A stretch of 64,000 nucleotides of DNA from assembly GCA_964370825.1 (NCBI GenBank), contig CAYJKY010000003.1, positions 48,037 to 112,036 on the forward strand, in the 5' to 3' direction. The notes under the pieces are model-generated. The model was not told the DNA's origin, did no database searches, and saw only the letters and a list, made by a program, of their open reading frames with translations. This document shows, piece after piece, positions 26,318 to 35,750 of this stretch (position 1 is the first letter of the stretch; each line of letters starts with the position of its first letter). This DNA is from CAYJBH01 sp964370825. Lineage in GTDB: Bacteria > Bacillota > Clostridia > Oscillospirales > Ruminococcaceae. The translations under genes were made by a program, and so were the position numbers.

Positions 26318-27334
26318 TTATAACACTATTGGCTCATCTTCGTCAAAATTCTTAACCGCTTTGCTACCGAGTACTTCGTGCCACCGCATAGGGCTAATTC
26401 CGTTTCCCGGTCGCTTTGTGGTTATGTTTTCAGTGGTTAACGTTTCACCTTCCTTTATTTTAGCCGATGCAACAATGCTTTTTCGTGCTATTTCTATGTT
26501 TTTACTCTCGGATTTACTCGGGGTTTTATCGTTTTTACCGAGTAGAATTTCGGTGTTACGAATTGATGCAACAAGCTGTTTAAGCTCCTGCGGATCAAGG
26601 CTTGCCGCATGGTCAGGTCCCTTAGCATTCTTATCATAGGTGAAATGTTTTTCAATCACGGTAGCACCGAGTGCAACCGCCGCAACTGCCGCCTCAAGTC
26701 CCCTTGTGTGATCGCTGTATCCAACATCAAGGTTAAATTTTTCCGCAATGGTTAGCATCGCTTTTAGATTGACATCCTCAAAAGGCGTCGGGTATTCTGT
26801 ATTACAGTGTAAAAGTGTCAGCTTGGATGAGCTTATCGCCTTAATTACCTTAACCGCCTCAGATATTTCCTCGAGTGTGCACATGCCGGTTGACATTATT
26901 ATCGGCTTTTCGGTTTTCGCAACCGCCTCTAAAAGAGGTAGATTCGTAATCTCGCCGGAAGGTATTTTATACATTGGTAAATTTAATGTCACCAAAAATT
27001 CGAGACTTTTAAGGTCAAACGGTGTCGAAAGGTAGGCTATTCCTATTCCGTCACAGTATTCCTTTAGCATACGGTGTTCCTCAAAGCTCAGGTGGAGTTT
27101 TTTTATCATCTCTAACTGGCTTTCGTCCTCGCCTGTAGTTCTTTTTTGATATTCAGCTTTCTCTGCAAACCGGCTTATCACCAACTCGGGAACGGCCGTT
27201 TGAAACTTCACCATGTCGGCTCCCGCCTGTTTTGCCATCAGTGCAAGTCCCCTTGCAAGAGTTAGTGAGTTGCCTGCATTTACACCTGCCTCAGCAATAA
27301 TTAAAACTTTATTGTTTTCGACATCATAGCTCAT
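26318..27334 (-). CDS. neuB: N-acylneuraminate/legionaminate synthase (NeuB/LegI)
   Basis: Condenses phosphoenolpyruvate with a six-carbon N-acyl mannosamine-type sugar to form a nonulosonic acid. The 338-residue protein has the NeuB barrel (AEAGVNAGNSLTLA, MVKFQTA, KIPSGEITNLPLLEAVAKT, GYSDHTRG, EKHFTYD) and a C-terminal SAF antifreeze-like domain (about 275-338). It is the last gene of the second nonulosonate locus, after two membrane proteins and LegB. Together with the epimerase and cytidylyltransferase at the left of the window it gives three of the core steps. LegI versus NeuB cannot be decided here. Confidence 0.92.
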   Translation of the reverse strand: MSYDVENNKVLIIAEAGVNAGNSLTLARGLALMAKQAGADMVKFQTAVPELVISRFAEKAEYQKRTTGEDESQLEMIKKLHLSFEEHRMLKEYCDGIGIAYLSTPFDLKSLEFLVTLNLPMYKIPSGEITNLPLLEAVAKTEKPIIMSTGMCTLEEISEAVKVIKAISSSKLTLLHCNTEYPTPFEDVNLKAMLTIAEKFNLDVGYSDHTRGLEAAVAAVALGATVIEKHFTYDKNAKGPDHAASLDPQELKQLVASIRNTEILLGKNDKTPSKSESKNIEIARKSIVASAKIKEGETLTTENITTKRPGNGISPMRWHEVLGSKAVKNFDEDEPIVL

Positions 27335-27337
27335 TAC

Positions 27338-29251
27338 TTATTCCTCCATAACTACCGGATGAAGTGATACTTCATCGCCATTTGTGATTACACTGTAAAG
27401 GTATGTTTTACCCGCTTCGTATTCGGTAAAGGCATCGGTAAAAAGACTTGCATAGGCGGGCTGTGCGACGCTGTCGATGTAGTCAATAAACACCATATCG
27501 ATAGAGTTATCGATAAAATACTGCCGGAGTGATTCCGAATCAAACCTTGCAAGGTCACCGCCTCCGGAGTAGTCGATGTGTATTGGTAAAAAGTAGTAGT
27601 AGTTTTGAAACCATCCTATTCCGTTATCGCGTGAATGAATGTAGAAAACATTACTGTCCGGCTCAATATATTCCATTGCTACCTCAACCTTATTCTGTAT
27701 TTCACGTTGAGACGAGAAATAAGAATCAGGATAGTTTAAATAGTTATAATAGCTCGGTGTGGTGTAATGTGCAAGTATAAACAATCCGCAACCCACAGCA
27801 ACCAATGCCGGTTGAATCAAAAAGTGTAGCCGAGGTTTGTTTCGCAATATAAAAAGCGTGTACACAAAGGTTGCAAAAATCCATGCCGTATAATATGGCA
27901 ATACATACCGCTCATAGGATATAAGTCCTACACCGTCATCCCCCTTAAACACATATACATAGGTGAAGCCGAGAAACACGGTATAGGCAATACAGCCGAG
28001 TGTTGTCATGATATAATATATTAAAATCGAAGGGCGGTTTTTTTTATCTTCGGTAAAGATGAATGCAGCTGCAAGCAGTACGGTAACCATTAAAAAAACG
28101 ATCAGACCACTGCCGATAAGAGCAATCTTATGATTGATAAACGCATTTACAAGATTGTCAAAAACGGCTGTAAATTTCTCACTTCGTGCAGAGGGGATAA
28201 AAAGCTCGGTCACACCGGTGAGCAGTAGCTCAACCATTCCAAGGTTTTGTTCGCCGCCGACCTCAGAACGATTTAAACCTAATGCCGCGGACAGATGCAT
28301 TGACCATGATGCAAAGGATACAATCGGTGTTGAGATGAGGGCAATAGATGCCACAATTCTTTTGGGCAACGAAAGCTCGCGATTGGCAATAATTAAATCA
28401 GCCGCAATAATACCTGCTCCCAGCATCGCAAATGCAAAGCCCATCTCCTTGCTAAGGGTAAGAACAAACAGTGCCGAGGCAGAAACCAACAACGACTGTC
28501 CCCTATTGCCTTGGCTACAGAAATAAACAACTAATGCACCACATAGCATTATTCCCATAGGGTAATCGGCATATGCGGACATATATCCGGGCAGTATCTG
28601 CACCGAGCGACCATGTATATTCATAGCTATGAACGGAGAGCTAACGAGCACAAGCAATGTAACAACCGAAAGATGTTTAAGCTTCCTCTCGAAACAGCCA
28701 ACAGCGGCAGACATGGCGGAAAACATAAGTATGTCATAGCCTATATATGTTTTATGTGGAGCAAAATCACCCAAAAAGTTAAAGAAATAGGATACCATTA
28801 TAAGGGCAGGCGGATGTGTTACGCCGACCATATTATTTTCTGCGACGGTATACAGCAGATTAGATTCGCTTACAATTCTTGCCGCAGTTCCCCAAAAAGA
28901 AAATTCGTCCCACTCATAAAACATTGGCTCTCTGATTGAGAATAGGGTGATAATAAAAAGTGAAAGCAGAATAAAGCTGTAAAATCCCAAATTGTTGAAT
29001 TTATCAAGCAATGACCTATCTCTAACAACCTTGTAAACTGTGACAACTGCCGCAACCAACCCGAGCAACAGAATTGCAATTGCGGTATAGAATGCCATGC
29101 CGACCATTGCAAACAGGCTCAATAATGATGTTGTCAGGCAAAGTGTAAGAAGGGGCGAGAGGTGTGATTTGACGCCGAGGTAGATAACCATGACGCAGGA
29201 TATGGCAAGCAACGACAGTAAAGTCGTAAAAAGGAGCAAGAAATCGAGCAT
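27338..29251 (-). CDS. Polytopic membrane protein, GT-C glycosyltransferase-like
   Basis: A 637-residue protein with about 12 hydrophobic helices followed by a soluble C-terminal part of about 130 residues. The first large loop has FYEWDEFSFWGTAARI, an acidic and aromatic motif like that of lipid-linked GT-C transferases, where an Asp/Glu is catalytic. It lies between the DUF2142 protein and NeuB in an unbroken run. A role in transferring a nonulosonate or other sugar from a polyprenyl carrier is inferred from fold and context only; flippase or polymerase are alternatives. Confidence 0.65.
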   Translation of the reverse strand: MLDFLLLFTTLLSLLAISCVMVIYLGVKSHLSPLLTLCLTTSLLSLFAMVGMAFYTAIAILLLGLVAAVVTVYKVVRDRSLLDKFNNLGFYSFILLSLFIITLFSIREPMFYEWDEFSFWGTAARIVSESNLLYTVAENNMVGVTHPPALIMVSYFFNFLGDFAPHKTYIGYDILMFSAMSAAVGCFERKLKHLSVVTLLVLVSSPFIAMNIHGRSVQILPGYMSAYADYPMGIMLCGALVVYFCSQGNRGQSLLVSASALFVLTLSKEMGFAFAMLGAGIIAADLIIANRELSLPKRIVASIALISTPIVSFASWSMHLSAALGLNRSEVGGEQNLGMVELLLTGVTELFIPSARSEKFTAVFDNLVNAFINHKIALIGSGLIVFLMVTVLLAAAFIFTEDKKNRPSILIYYIMTTLGCIAYTVFLGFTYVYVFKGDDGVGLISYERYVLPYYTAWIFATFVYTLFILRNKPRLHFLIQPALVAVGCGLFILAHYTTPSYYNYLNYPDSYFSSQREIQNKVEVAMEYIEPDSNVFYIHSRDNGIGWFQNYYYFLPIHIDYSGGGDLARFDSESLRQYFIDNSIDMVFIDYIDSVAQPAYASLFTDAFTEYEAGKTYLYSVITNGDEVSLHPVVMEE

Positions 29252-29255
29252 AAAA

Positions 29256-30797
29256 TCACCAGATAACGTTGTGTGTAAGGAATAGTAGCACAGCAGATAC
29301 TATCGAAAAACCACCGGTAACCGCAAGTGCGGCACCCTCGTTCAATCGACCTTTAATATCTAAATACCGTCCGCTGAATATTGCAGTAGCAAGGCACATG
29401 GTATAAATTGCAGGTAAGAAATATCTCGGCTGAACACCGACAACCCGAACCATGGCAACCGGAGTATTGGTAACATATAATCCTGTCATAACCGCAGCTG
29501 CATAGCCTATGGTAAACAATAACAAAAGCATAAAAAGTGGTGTGTCTCCCTTGATTTTCTGTCCATAAAATATCGACAAGAATATAACAAGCGGTAAAGA
29601 TATATAGGAGACAAGCGGAACAAAGGTGTCCATCCACCCGAAAATTCCAAGCTGGGTAATATAAAAATTGTTTTCGTAAAAGCTTCCAAACAGAACGAAT
29701 ATATAGCGTGGAATGTTGGAAAGGATAAACAGTATCTGCTCTGTCGGGTTAACACTATCAAGCCTCGGTATCGGCTCAAACGAGGAAAATATCGAAGAAT
29801 AACCGCTGACGAAAAGAGATGACAAAATGCCGGACGTAGCAATGAGTATTGTGAAAAAGAACTTTGTTATCCGGCTTACCCATCTATCTCGACCTATCAC
29901 ATAGAGCGGAACAACAAGCATAATGTTGAGTATTTTGATATGGCTTACATAAAACACTAACAACAAAATTACAATTATATCTCGTGTGGTTATCCTCTCC
30001 TTAAATATGTAGGCAAGCAGTAGTATAGAAACTGCAAGCATGCTGCTGTCATAAGATGCAGAACCTGCCATAAACATTGTGGTGGGCAGAAGCATAAATG
30101 CTAAAAACAATATTCTAAAACGGTTTGAGACGCAAAATGTATAGTATCCTATCAAGGCAAAAACCAACGCGTTTGCAATTCTTGCGACAAAAAGGCAAAC
30201 AAGTGCATTAGCGCCAAGCATTCTAAGCGGTGCCATAATAATTGCAGCGGGTAAAAAAGGCAAAATAAGCATCATAACCGGCTCCTCCGCCTCGGAGGTA
30301 TCCCCTGAGGACAGCCGTTCAAAATAACTCTCATAGCGATAGATAATTTGGTCCTTTTCCTCCTGATGATAGTGGCTGTAAAACGGCTCAAATTCCTCCA
30401 TCAAGAGTCCGACATCGTCGGGATATACCCTCTCGGGATCAAAGTCAAAATCCCCTCCTGCCATTGCGTAGCTACGTAGAAAATGTGCCGTTTCGTCCGG
30501 AACCTGTAATGGCGCATTTGCAAAGCTGTACAGCACCCCGCAAAAAGCAACAAAGATTGCAGCCTTTTTCGCAAAGTTGTTTCCCGAACTCTTCACTAAA
30601 TAGAAAACAGCATAGTAGCATATCAACAAAACTGGAAATGCAAAGGCAATCATCATGGGCGCTGTAGTGTAATCAAAATAGTAAAACACCCTAAGCCAAT
30701 ACACGATAAAGACGGATAAAACAAACACCAAAAGCACCGTAACGGAAACATTTACCGCACGATTAGAAAGTGTTTTTTTTATCTTGTCAAACATCAT
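29256..30797 (-). CDS. DUF2142 membrane protein
   Basis: A 513-residue integral membrane protein with about 10-12 helices. The signature VPDETAHFLRSYAMA in the first extracytoplasmic loop identifies DUF2142 (PF09913), a family found in surface polysaccharide clusters and related to GT-C enzymes. Its start overlaps the LegB stop by four bases, and the next membrane protein gene follows after four bases. Likely role is in assembly or modification of a surface glycan that contains the nonulosonate, but the exact step is unknown. Confidence 0.8.
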   Translation of the reverse strand: MMFDKIKKTLSNRAVNVSVTVLLVFVLSVFIVYWLRVFYYFDYTTAPMMIAFAFPVLLICYYAVFYLVKSSGNNFAKKAAIFVAFCGVLYSFANAPLQVPDETAHFLRSYAMAGGDFDFDPERVYPDDVGLLMEEFEPFYSHYHQEEKDQIIYRYESYFERLSSGDTSEAEEPVMMLILPFLPAAIIMAPLRMLGANALVCLFVARIANALVFALIGYYTFCVSNRFRILFLAFMLLPTTMFMAGSASYDSSMLAVSILLLAYIFKERITTRDIIVILLLVFYVSHIKILNIMLVVPLYVIGRDRWVSRITKFFFTILIATSGILSSLFVSGYSSIFSSFEPIPRLDSVNPTEQILFILSNIPRYIFVLFGSFYENNFYITQLGIFGWMDTFVPLVSYISLPLVIFLSIFYGQKIKGDTPLFMLLLLFTIGYAAAVMTGLYVTNTPVAMVRVVGVQPRYFLPAIYTMCLATAIFSGRYLDIKGRLNEGAALAVTGGFSIVSAVLLFLTHNVIW

Positions 30798-31777
30798 ATG
30801 TTGTAGACTTCCGGTTTATATCTATCAATGTTTTCACGTATGAACTCTACCGTCTCGGCAATGCCCTCGCTAAAGCTGTGACGTTTTGGCTCACCACAAA
30901 GTTTGTTAAATTTGGTATTATCGCCGAGCAGACGCTCTACCTCACTTTTTTGCGGTCTAAGTCTTGCCTCGTCGGTGATAATTTTTGCCGAAGGGTTGAT
31001 CTGGCTAATCAGTTCTTTTGCAAGATCTCCGATGCTAATCTCCTCACCCGTCGCTATATTTATCTCCTCACCTATGGTGTTTGCACATTCAGCAATGCGC
31101 ATAAACCCGGCGGCAGTGTCCTTTACATAGTTAAAGTCTCTGGTTGGGGTGAGTGAGCCAAGCTTTATCTCCTCCATTCCGGATATGAGCTGTGTAATTA
31201 TTGTCGGTATAACGGCACGTGCGCTCTGTCTTGGCCCAAAGGTGTTGAAGGGGCGTACAATTGTTACCGGCGTAGAAAAGCTTCGATAAAAGCTCTCGGC
31301 AAGTCGGTCAGCGCCTATTTTTGTGGCGGAGTACGGTGATTGCCCTTGAAACGGATGATTTTCATCTATCGGCACATATTGTGCGGTACCGTAAACCTCA
31401 CTTGTAGAGGTCACAAGCACTCGGGAATTTTCGCAGTCTCTCGCTGCATTCAGAATATTAAGTGTTCCCTTAATATTGGTGTCCACATAGCTGTCGGGTG
31501 AGTGGTAGCTGAACGGAATTGCGATAAGTGCGGCGAGGTGATAGACTATATCCTTACCTTTTAATGCGGTGCGCACACCATTAGGGTCACGGATATCTCC
31601 GTAAAAAAATTCTATTTCAGAGGTTATTTCCTTGGGCAGTGTATCCAGCCAACCGGCTTGACCAAAAGAATTGTAATAACAAAAAGCAGTTACCCGCTCT
31701 CCGCTCTTTACAAGCAGTTCGGTTAGATGGCTTCCGATAAAGCCGTCCGCACCGGTGACAATAACATTATTTTTCAT
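30794..31777 (-). CDS. NAD-dependent sugar 4,6-dehydratase/epimerase (LegB-like)
   Basis: Extended short-chain dehydrogenase of 327 residues. The cofactor loop is TGADGFIGS at residues 8-16 and the catalytic pair is Y149-K153 (SPYSATK), with Thr-Ser-Thr-Ser upstream (VTSTSEVYGTA). The sequence is close to LegB-type UDP/GDP-N-acetylglucosamine 4,6-dehydratases that start legionaminic-acid synthesis. It heads the operon that ends in NeuB and has its own promoter. The aminotransferase (LegC) and acetyltransferase (LegH) that normally act next are not next to it. A UDP-glucose-4-epimerase-like activity is the main alternative. Confidence 0.8.
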   Translation of the reverse strand: MKNNVIVTGADGFIGSHLTELLVKSGERVTAFCYYNSFGQAGWLDTLPKEITSEIEFFYGDIRDPNGVRTALKGKDIVYHLAALIAIPFSYHSPDSYVDTNIKGTLNILNAARDCENSRVLVTSTSEVYGTAQYVPIDENHPFQGQSPYSATKIGADRLAESFYRSFSTPVTIVRPFNTFGPRQSARAVIPTIITQLISGMEEIKLGSLTPTRDFNYVKDTAAGFMRIAECANTIGEEINIATGEEISIGDLAKELISQINPSAKIITDEARLRPQKSEVERLLGDNTKFNKLCGEPKRHSFSEGIAETVEFIRENIDRYKPEVYNI

Positions 31778-31816
31778 GTACGCTTCCTTTTATATTTATA
31801 AAGAATATTTACGATG

Positions 31817-31846
31817 ATTATACAGTATAATACGGCTCATTGTCAA
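31817..31846 (-). promoter_or_regulatory. Promoter of the legB-neuB operon
   Basis: On the minus strand TTGACA (31841-31846) and TATAAT (31817-31822) are 18 bases apart, about 40 bases before the LegB start, which has an AAGGAAG ribosome site. Confidence 0.75.
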
Positions 31847-31940
31847 CTCAACAGACTAAATGTTTATATGCAAAATATGATGCATAAAGTAAAATATTTA
31901 TGGAAAAATATAGTACCTAATATATATAATGGAGGTCAAG

Positions 31941-32429
31941 ATGACATTTAATCAAAAAGAGACAAGTCTTTTAAAAGATTTAATAAAGGAGGAACAGATT
32001 TGTGTCGATAAGTATTGCCGCTACAAAGAGCAGGCAGACGATAAGCAACTTTGCGAAATATTTGCACAGATAGAAAAGACCGAGATAGGGCACCACAAAT
32101 CGCTCTGTGAATTACAGGAGGGCAAGATACCGAAACAACTTAAACAGCAAAAGCAGGGCGGCAGTTCCTCGGCTCAGAAAAAATCTTCTTCAACAAAACC
32201 GACACGCACATATACTAAAAATTGTAATTCTGATTCAAAGAAAAAGGATGCTTATCTCTGTAGCGATGCACTCTCGAGCGAAAAGAGAACCTCTTCACTT
32301 TATAACACCTGCATTTTTGAATTTAGAGATCCCAATGTAAGAACCTTTTTAAACGGAATTCAAACAGCTGAACAAAACCACGGCGAGGAAATTTCCGAGT
32401 ATATGATGGTAAACAACATGATGAATTAG
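31941..32429 (+). CDS. Spore coat/ferritin-like protein (CotF-type)
   Basis: A 162-residue protein resembling the spore coat CotF/ferritin-like family. It has two helical segments: the first carries a Glu/His pattern (KEEQICVDKYCRYKEQA, KTEIGHHKSLCEL) and the last is GIQTAEQNHGEEISEYM. They are joined by a Ser/Lys/Gln-rich linker (about 70-105). Several cysteines are present. The ATG at 31941 follows GGAGGT closely, while the in-frame ATG at 31929 overlaps that site. It is divergent from LegB. Upstream sequence is very AT-rich and a sporulation-sigma promoter is possible but not evident. Confidence 0.7.
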   Translation: MTFNQKETSLLKDLIKEEQICVDKYCRYKEQADDKQLCEIFAQIEKTEIGHHKSLCELQEGKIPKQLKQQKQGGSSSAQKKSSSTKPTRTYTKNCNSDSKKKDAYLCSDALSSEKRTSSLYNTCIFEFRDPNVRTFLNGIQTAEQNHGEEISEYMMVNNMMN

Positions 32430-32441
32430 CCCAGCAATATA

Positions 32442-32567
32442 AACTGAATAGCCAAAGCCTTGTAATCCGAACACGCCTTACACTTACAATTTTTGTACCG
32501 GACTATGCTATCCTTAAAAGGTACACTAACGAAGGCGTGTTAGGGTTTCAAGGTTTTGGCTACAGTT
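32442..32567. repeat. Large imperfect inverted repeat with nested hairpin
   Basis: The left arm (about 32442-32479, AACTGAATAGCCAAAG onward to ACACGCCTT) pairs imperfectly with the right arm (32532-32567, AAGGCGTGTT onward to GGCTACAGTT). The 50-base centre has its own stem, TGTACC with GGTACA. The structure lies between convergent genes and includes the last codons of a 34-residue ORF. A bidirectional terminator is the simplest reading, but it is much larger than a usual terminator and lacks a clear T run. Confidence 0.65.
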
Positions 32568-32664
32568 CAATGTATTGTCTACAGGCTCTGTTTTCACCGA
32601 TAGCTACCTTAACGGCATAAACGATTGAGAGAATTATAATTAAAAGTATACTGTGTTTAAGCAT
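32560..32664 (-). CDS. 34-residue predicted membrane peptide
   Basis: A short frame starting MLKHSILLIIILSIVYAVKV, with one hydrophobic helix followed by a polar tail with a single Cys (ENRACRQYIEL). An AAAGGA lies about ten bases before the ATG. It follows the 172-residue hypothetical gene by 39 bases on the same strand. The tail is encoded within the right arm of the inverted repeat. It may be a real small membrane peptide; conservation would decide. Confidence 0.4.
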   Translation of the reverse strand: MLKHSILLIIILSIVYAVKVAIGENRACRQYIEL

Positions 32665-32703
32665 AAGTCGCAATCCTTTTACATTTACATAGCTGACATA
32701 TTA

Positions 32704-33222
32704 TTAATAAGGAACTATAATAAAGTCGTCAAATCCTTTGTGGTCTGAACATGCAGAACCGCAGCCCTTTTCAGAAGATCGGGTCAACAATATATTTGCC
32801 AAAAAATTTACTCCCGATACAGCTTTAAGATTAATTTGTTTGAGGGTGTTTTTTTCAACACTGAAATTTACTCCCCAGTAAAACCCTTGATTATCGTCAC
32901 CTGAATAAAAGTTCGCCACAGAAGCATCAATCTCCGATTTCACTCCATCCCTAACAACATAACAATATGATGCCACATTTAAGCAGAGTTCAATGCAAAG
33001 TTCATCCTCCGAGTCCGGTGACTTTATCCTGAGTGTAACTGTGCTGTCGGCGATATCCGACCGCTCAAAAACTTTAATCCCGACTGCAAGTTCGCCGGCG
33101 ACTGCATAAAACCTGGCATATGAATATATCGGTGTAATATCACCGACAAAATTACTGATTTTAACTGCGCCGAGGGTATCAAACTCAAGTTTTGTCGTAC
33201 TCTCGGTAATTAACACCGCCAT
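32704..33222 (-). CDS. Hypothetical protein, 172 residues
   Basis: Not recognised. The sequence is mostly beta-type with alternating polar and hydrophobic residues (SDIADSTVTLRI, QGFYWGVNFSVEKN), resembling carbohydrate-binding beta-sandwich modules, but no signal peptide is present. It has a Cys pair near the C terminus (KGCGSACSDHKG). The ATG at 33222 is used because GGAG precedes it by eight bases. It may be co-transcribed with the small peptide gene downstream. Confidence 0.6.
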   Translation of the reverse strand: MAVLITESTTKLEFDTLGAVKISNFVGDITPIYSYARFYAVAGELAVGIKVFERSDIADSTVTLRIKSPDSEDELCIELCLNVASYCYVVRDGVKSEIDASVANFYSGDDNQGFYWGVNFSVEKNTLKQINLKAVSGVNFLANILLTRSSEKGCGSACSDHKGFDDFIIVPY

Positions 33223-33429
33223 ATTCAAACTCCGTGCCTGTGTAATTCTCCTATGTCGTTATTTTATCACAGCGCAATATTTTATGCAAGCTATATAACA
33301 ATTTAAAAGGGCAAATATATTTGTTGCCATATAGAGCCTGTTGTTGTATAATAAATAATATAGTAGTTCAACTTGAAAACCAATGCTTTTTTCACGTTAA
33401 ATGATTATATTAGTTATAAAGAGGTTGTT

Positions 33430-34221
33430 ATGGCGAGGACAGCACGAAAAACCGAGGATGGTGCAAGCTATCACCTGCTGTTAAAGGGTTGCAGTGAAAG
33501 TGGTCTTTTTAGAGACTCCGATGATTACAAAAAGATGCTTGCGATAATAGGAGATGAAGTTGCTAAGGGTAGGGCAAGGATTTTCTGCTACTGCCTTATG
33601 GAAGATCACGCCCACATTGTTCTACACCCCGAAAAAGGCGAGCTCGCAGATCTTATGAAGCTAACAACCGGTCGATACGCCTCCTATTTTAACAAAAAAT
33701 ATAAACGGAGCGGCCCGGTATTTGCCGGGCGATTTAAAAGTGAACCTATCCCTAACGACGACTATATGAAGAGATTAATTCGCTTTATATTGCAAGACCC
33801 GGTAAGGATGAAGCTTTCCGTAGAGGTTACCGATTATCCATTTAGCAGTGCAATGCAGTATATACTTCCACCCGGTTCCATGGTGGACATTGACACGATA
33901 CTTAAGCTGTTTGGCGATAGCAACAGCGAGGCTAAAGCCGCTTATTTAAAGTACACATCAAATCGATCGGCAGAATGGTTTATGGATGAAAATGCGGCAC
34001 CCAAGTTAAAAATCCAGCATCGGTTGGACGTGGAGCGAAGGTGCTGGAAGGTTCTTGCACAGGAATACGGACTTACACCGACCGAGCTTCCTCAGCAAAG
34101 TGCAGAACTTAAACGCTCCGCAATAGAATCTTTAAGGCGAGAGGGGGCTACCATTAAACAGATTATGACCATGACCGGAAGCAGCTATTATACCGTCCAA
34201 AAAACCTGCGCAAGCATTTAA
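33430..34221 (+). CDS. REP-associated tyrosine transposase (Y1 Tnp family), copy 1
   Basis: A 263-residue single-strand transposase-like protein of the IS200/RAYT group (PF01797). The HUH metal motif is EDHAHIVLH and the downstream segment RSGPVFAGRFKSEPI with DDYMKRLIRFILQDPVR carries the candidate catalytic tyrosine. A C-terminal extension of about 90 residues includes a likely helix-turn-helix (TIKQIMTMTGSSYYTVQKT). Such proteins are usually domesticated and process short palindromic repeats. The ATG at 33430 is used; the frame extends to 33373 without a ribosome site. No flanking terminal repeats were found. Confidence 0.85.
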   Translation: MARTARKTEDGASYHLLLKGCSESGLFRDSDDYKKMLAIIGDEVAKGRARIFCYCLMEDHAHIVLHPEKGELADLMKLTTGRYASYFNKKYKRSGPVFAGRFKSEPIPNDDYMKRLIRFILQDPVRMKLSVEVTDYPFSSAMQYILPPGSMVDIDTILKLFGDSNSEAKAAYLKYTSNRSAEWFMDENAAPKLKIQHRLDVERRCWKVLAQEYGLTPTELPQQSAELKRSAIESLRREGATIKQIMTMTGSSYYTVQKTCASI

Positions 34222-34362
34222 ACAATGTGGCAATATGTAGGTTTTTCACATCAATTTCACACGACAGGTATAAATTCTGCTTGAAGTTTTGCATATTTGT
34301 GATATAATTATCAAAAGAGACATTTTTGTCTGAATTTATAAGCATAAACCCATGGAAAAGCA

Positions 34363-35025
34363 ATGACAAACAACACATTATTTGAGTATTTGGTTCGAGC
34401 CATAGTACTGTTAACGGCAATCCCGATACATGAATCGGCACACGCACTCGCCGCCTCGAAACTCGGTGACAACACAGCAAAATATCAGGGCAGAATTTCG
34501 CTTAATCCCGCAGTGCATTTTGATCTTTTCGGAAGTATTTGTATGATCTTCGCAGGCATAGGTTGGGCAAAGCCGGTTCCGATAAACCCCTACAACTTTA
34601 AAGGCAATCGTAAAGTTGGCATGGCAATATCTGCGGCGGCAGGTCCGCTGTCAAACCTTGCAATTGCATTGGTGTCAATGATTCTCTTCAAGATTTTTTG
34701 GTTTACCGGCGGGTACGACCCATCCAACGCCCTAACCAACACCCTTGCGATTATTTTCAACTCCATGACATATATAAACATTGTGCTCGCAATATTCAAC
34801 CTTATTCCGATCCCCCCCTTCGACGGTTCCAGAATTTTCAACCTCTTTTTACCGGAGAGTTTTTATTTCAAGGTAATGCAGTATGAGCGCTATATATTTA
34901 TGATTTTATTCATAGTGCTTATTACCGGAGTGCTCAGCGGTCCACTCAGCTTTGTGAGCGGAATCATCTTTAATCTTTTAGATAACCTAACCTTTTTTGT
35001 CAATCTCATAGTTGGGGTGTTTTAG
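34363..35025 (+). CDS. Site-2 protease family (M50) membrane metalloprotease
   Basis: Intramembrane zinc protease of 220 residues with about five helices. The zinc site is HESAHALAA (HExxH) in the first helix and the third ligand is in NLIPIPPFDGSRI. It is the compact form without a PDZ domain found in front of scpA in many Firmicutes. It is followed by scpA after two bases. Its substrate is unknown. Confidence 0.9.
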   Translation: MTNNTLFEYLVRAIVLLTAIPIHESAHALAASKLGDNTAKYQGRISLNPAVHFDLFGSICMIFAGIGWAKPVPINPYNFKGNRKVGMAISAAAGPLSNLAIALVSMILFKIFWFTGGYDPSNALTNTLAIIFNSMTYINIVLAIFNLIPIPPFDGSRIFNLFLPESFYFKVMQYERYIFMILFIVLITGVLSGPLSFVSGIIFNLLDNLTFFVNLIVGVF

Positions 35026-35027
35026 AC

Positions 35028-35750
35028 ATGACCGAGTTGACCTTTAAGGCAAAGGACTTTGAGGGTCCTCTCGATCTTCTGCTTGCATTGGTTGCCAAAA
35101 ACAAGATGAGTCTTTTCGACATAGACCTTATCGCCTTAATTGACCATTACCTGAACGCTGTTAAGGACATGCAGGAAAGACGCATGGAGGTGGCGAGTGA
35201 GTTTATCGAGATGGCGGCGCAGCTTGTTTATCTAAAATCGTTGCACCTTCTCCCCCGCAGTGATGAGGGTGATCGGATGAAAATGGAGCTCACCGGGCAG
35301 TTGGTGGAGTATGCACTCTGTAAACAGGTTGCCGTTCAGTTAAAATGTATGTCACAGGGTATCTTTCACGAGGTAAGAAACCCTATGCCTTTCACTCCGA
35401 ACTGTATCTATCGTCGCACACATAGTGTCTATGAGTTAATGCATGCGTACCGTTCGGCAATGGGAAAAAATCCGAAACATATGCCCACCGAACAACAGTT
35501 CGACCCGATAGTTACAAAGCCCATAGTATCGGTTTCTTCAAGAATACTCCATATGGTTGAAACCTTAAAGGTCGGTGCCGGAAGGCTAATTGACTTTTTC
35601 AAAAGAGGTGAGGAGCGAAGCCGCTCTGTCGCAACCTTTCTTGCAGTTTTAGAGCTGTTGCATGACGGAAGTATAAAAATGACAACGGGCGGCAAGATTG
35701 AACTTACCGGACGATACAAGCAAAAGCAAGGAGATAAGGGTGGACATTAA
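35028..35750 (+). CDS. scpA: Segregation and condensation protein A (kleisin)
   Basis: Bridges the two heads of the SMC dimer in the chromosome condensin complex. The 240-residue protein opens with DFEGPLDLLLALVAKNKMSLFDI, the conserved ScpA N terminus that contacts SMC, and ends with the winged-helix region (TFLAVLELLHDGSIKM). It overlaps the scpB start by 11 bases, which is the standard scpA-scpB coupling. Confidence 0.95.
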   Translation: MTELTFKAKDFEGPLDLLLALVAKNKMSLFDIDLIALIDHYLNAVKDMQERRMEVASEFIEMAAQLVYLKSLHLLPRSDEGDRMKMELTGQLVEYALCKQVAVQLKCMSQGIFHEVRNPMPFTPNCIYRRTHSVYELMHAYRSAMGKNPKHMPTEQQFDPIVTKPIVSVSSRILHMVETLKVGAGRLIDFFKRGEERSRSVATFLAVLELLHDGSIKMTTGGKIELTGRYKQKQGDKGGH

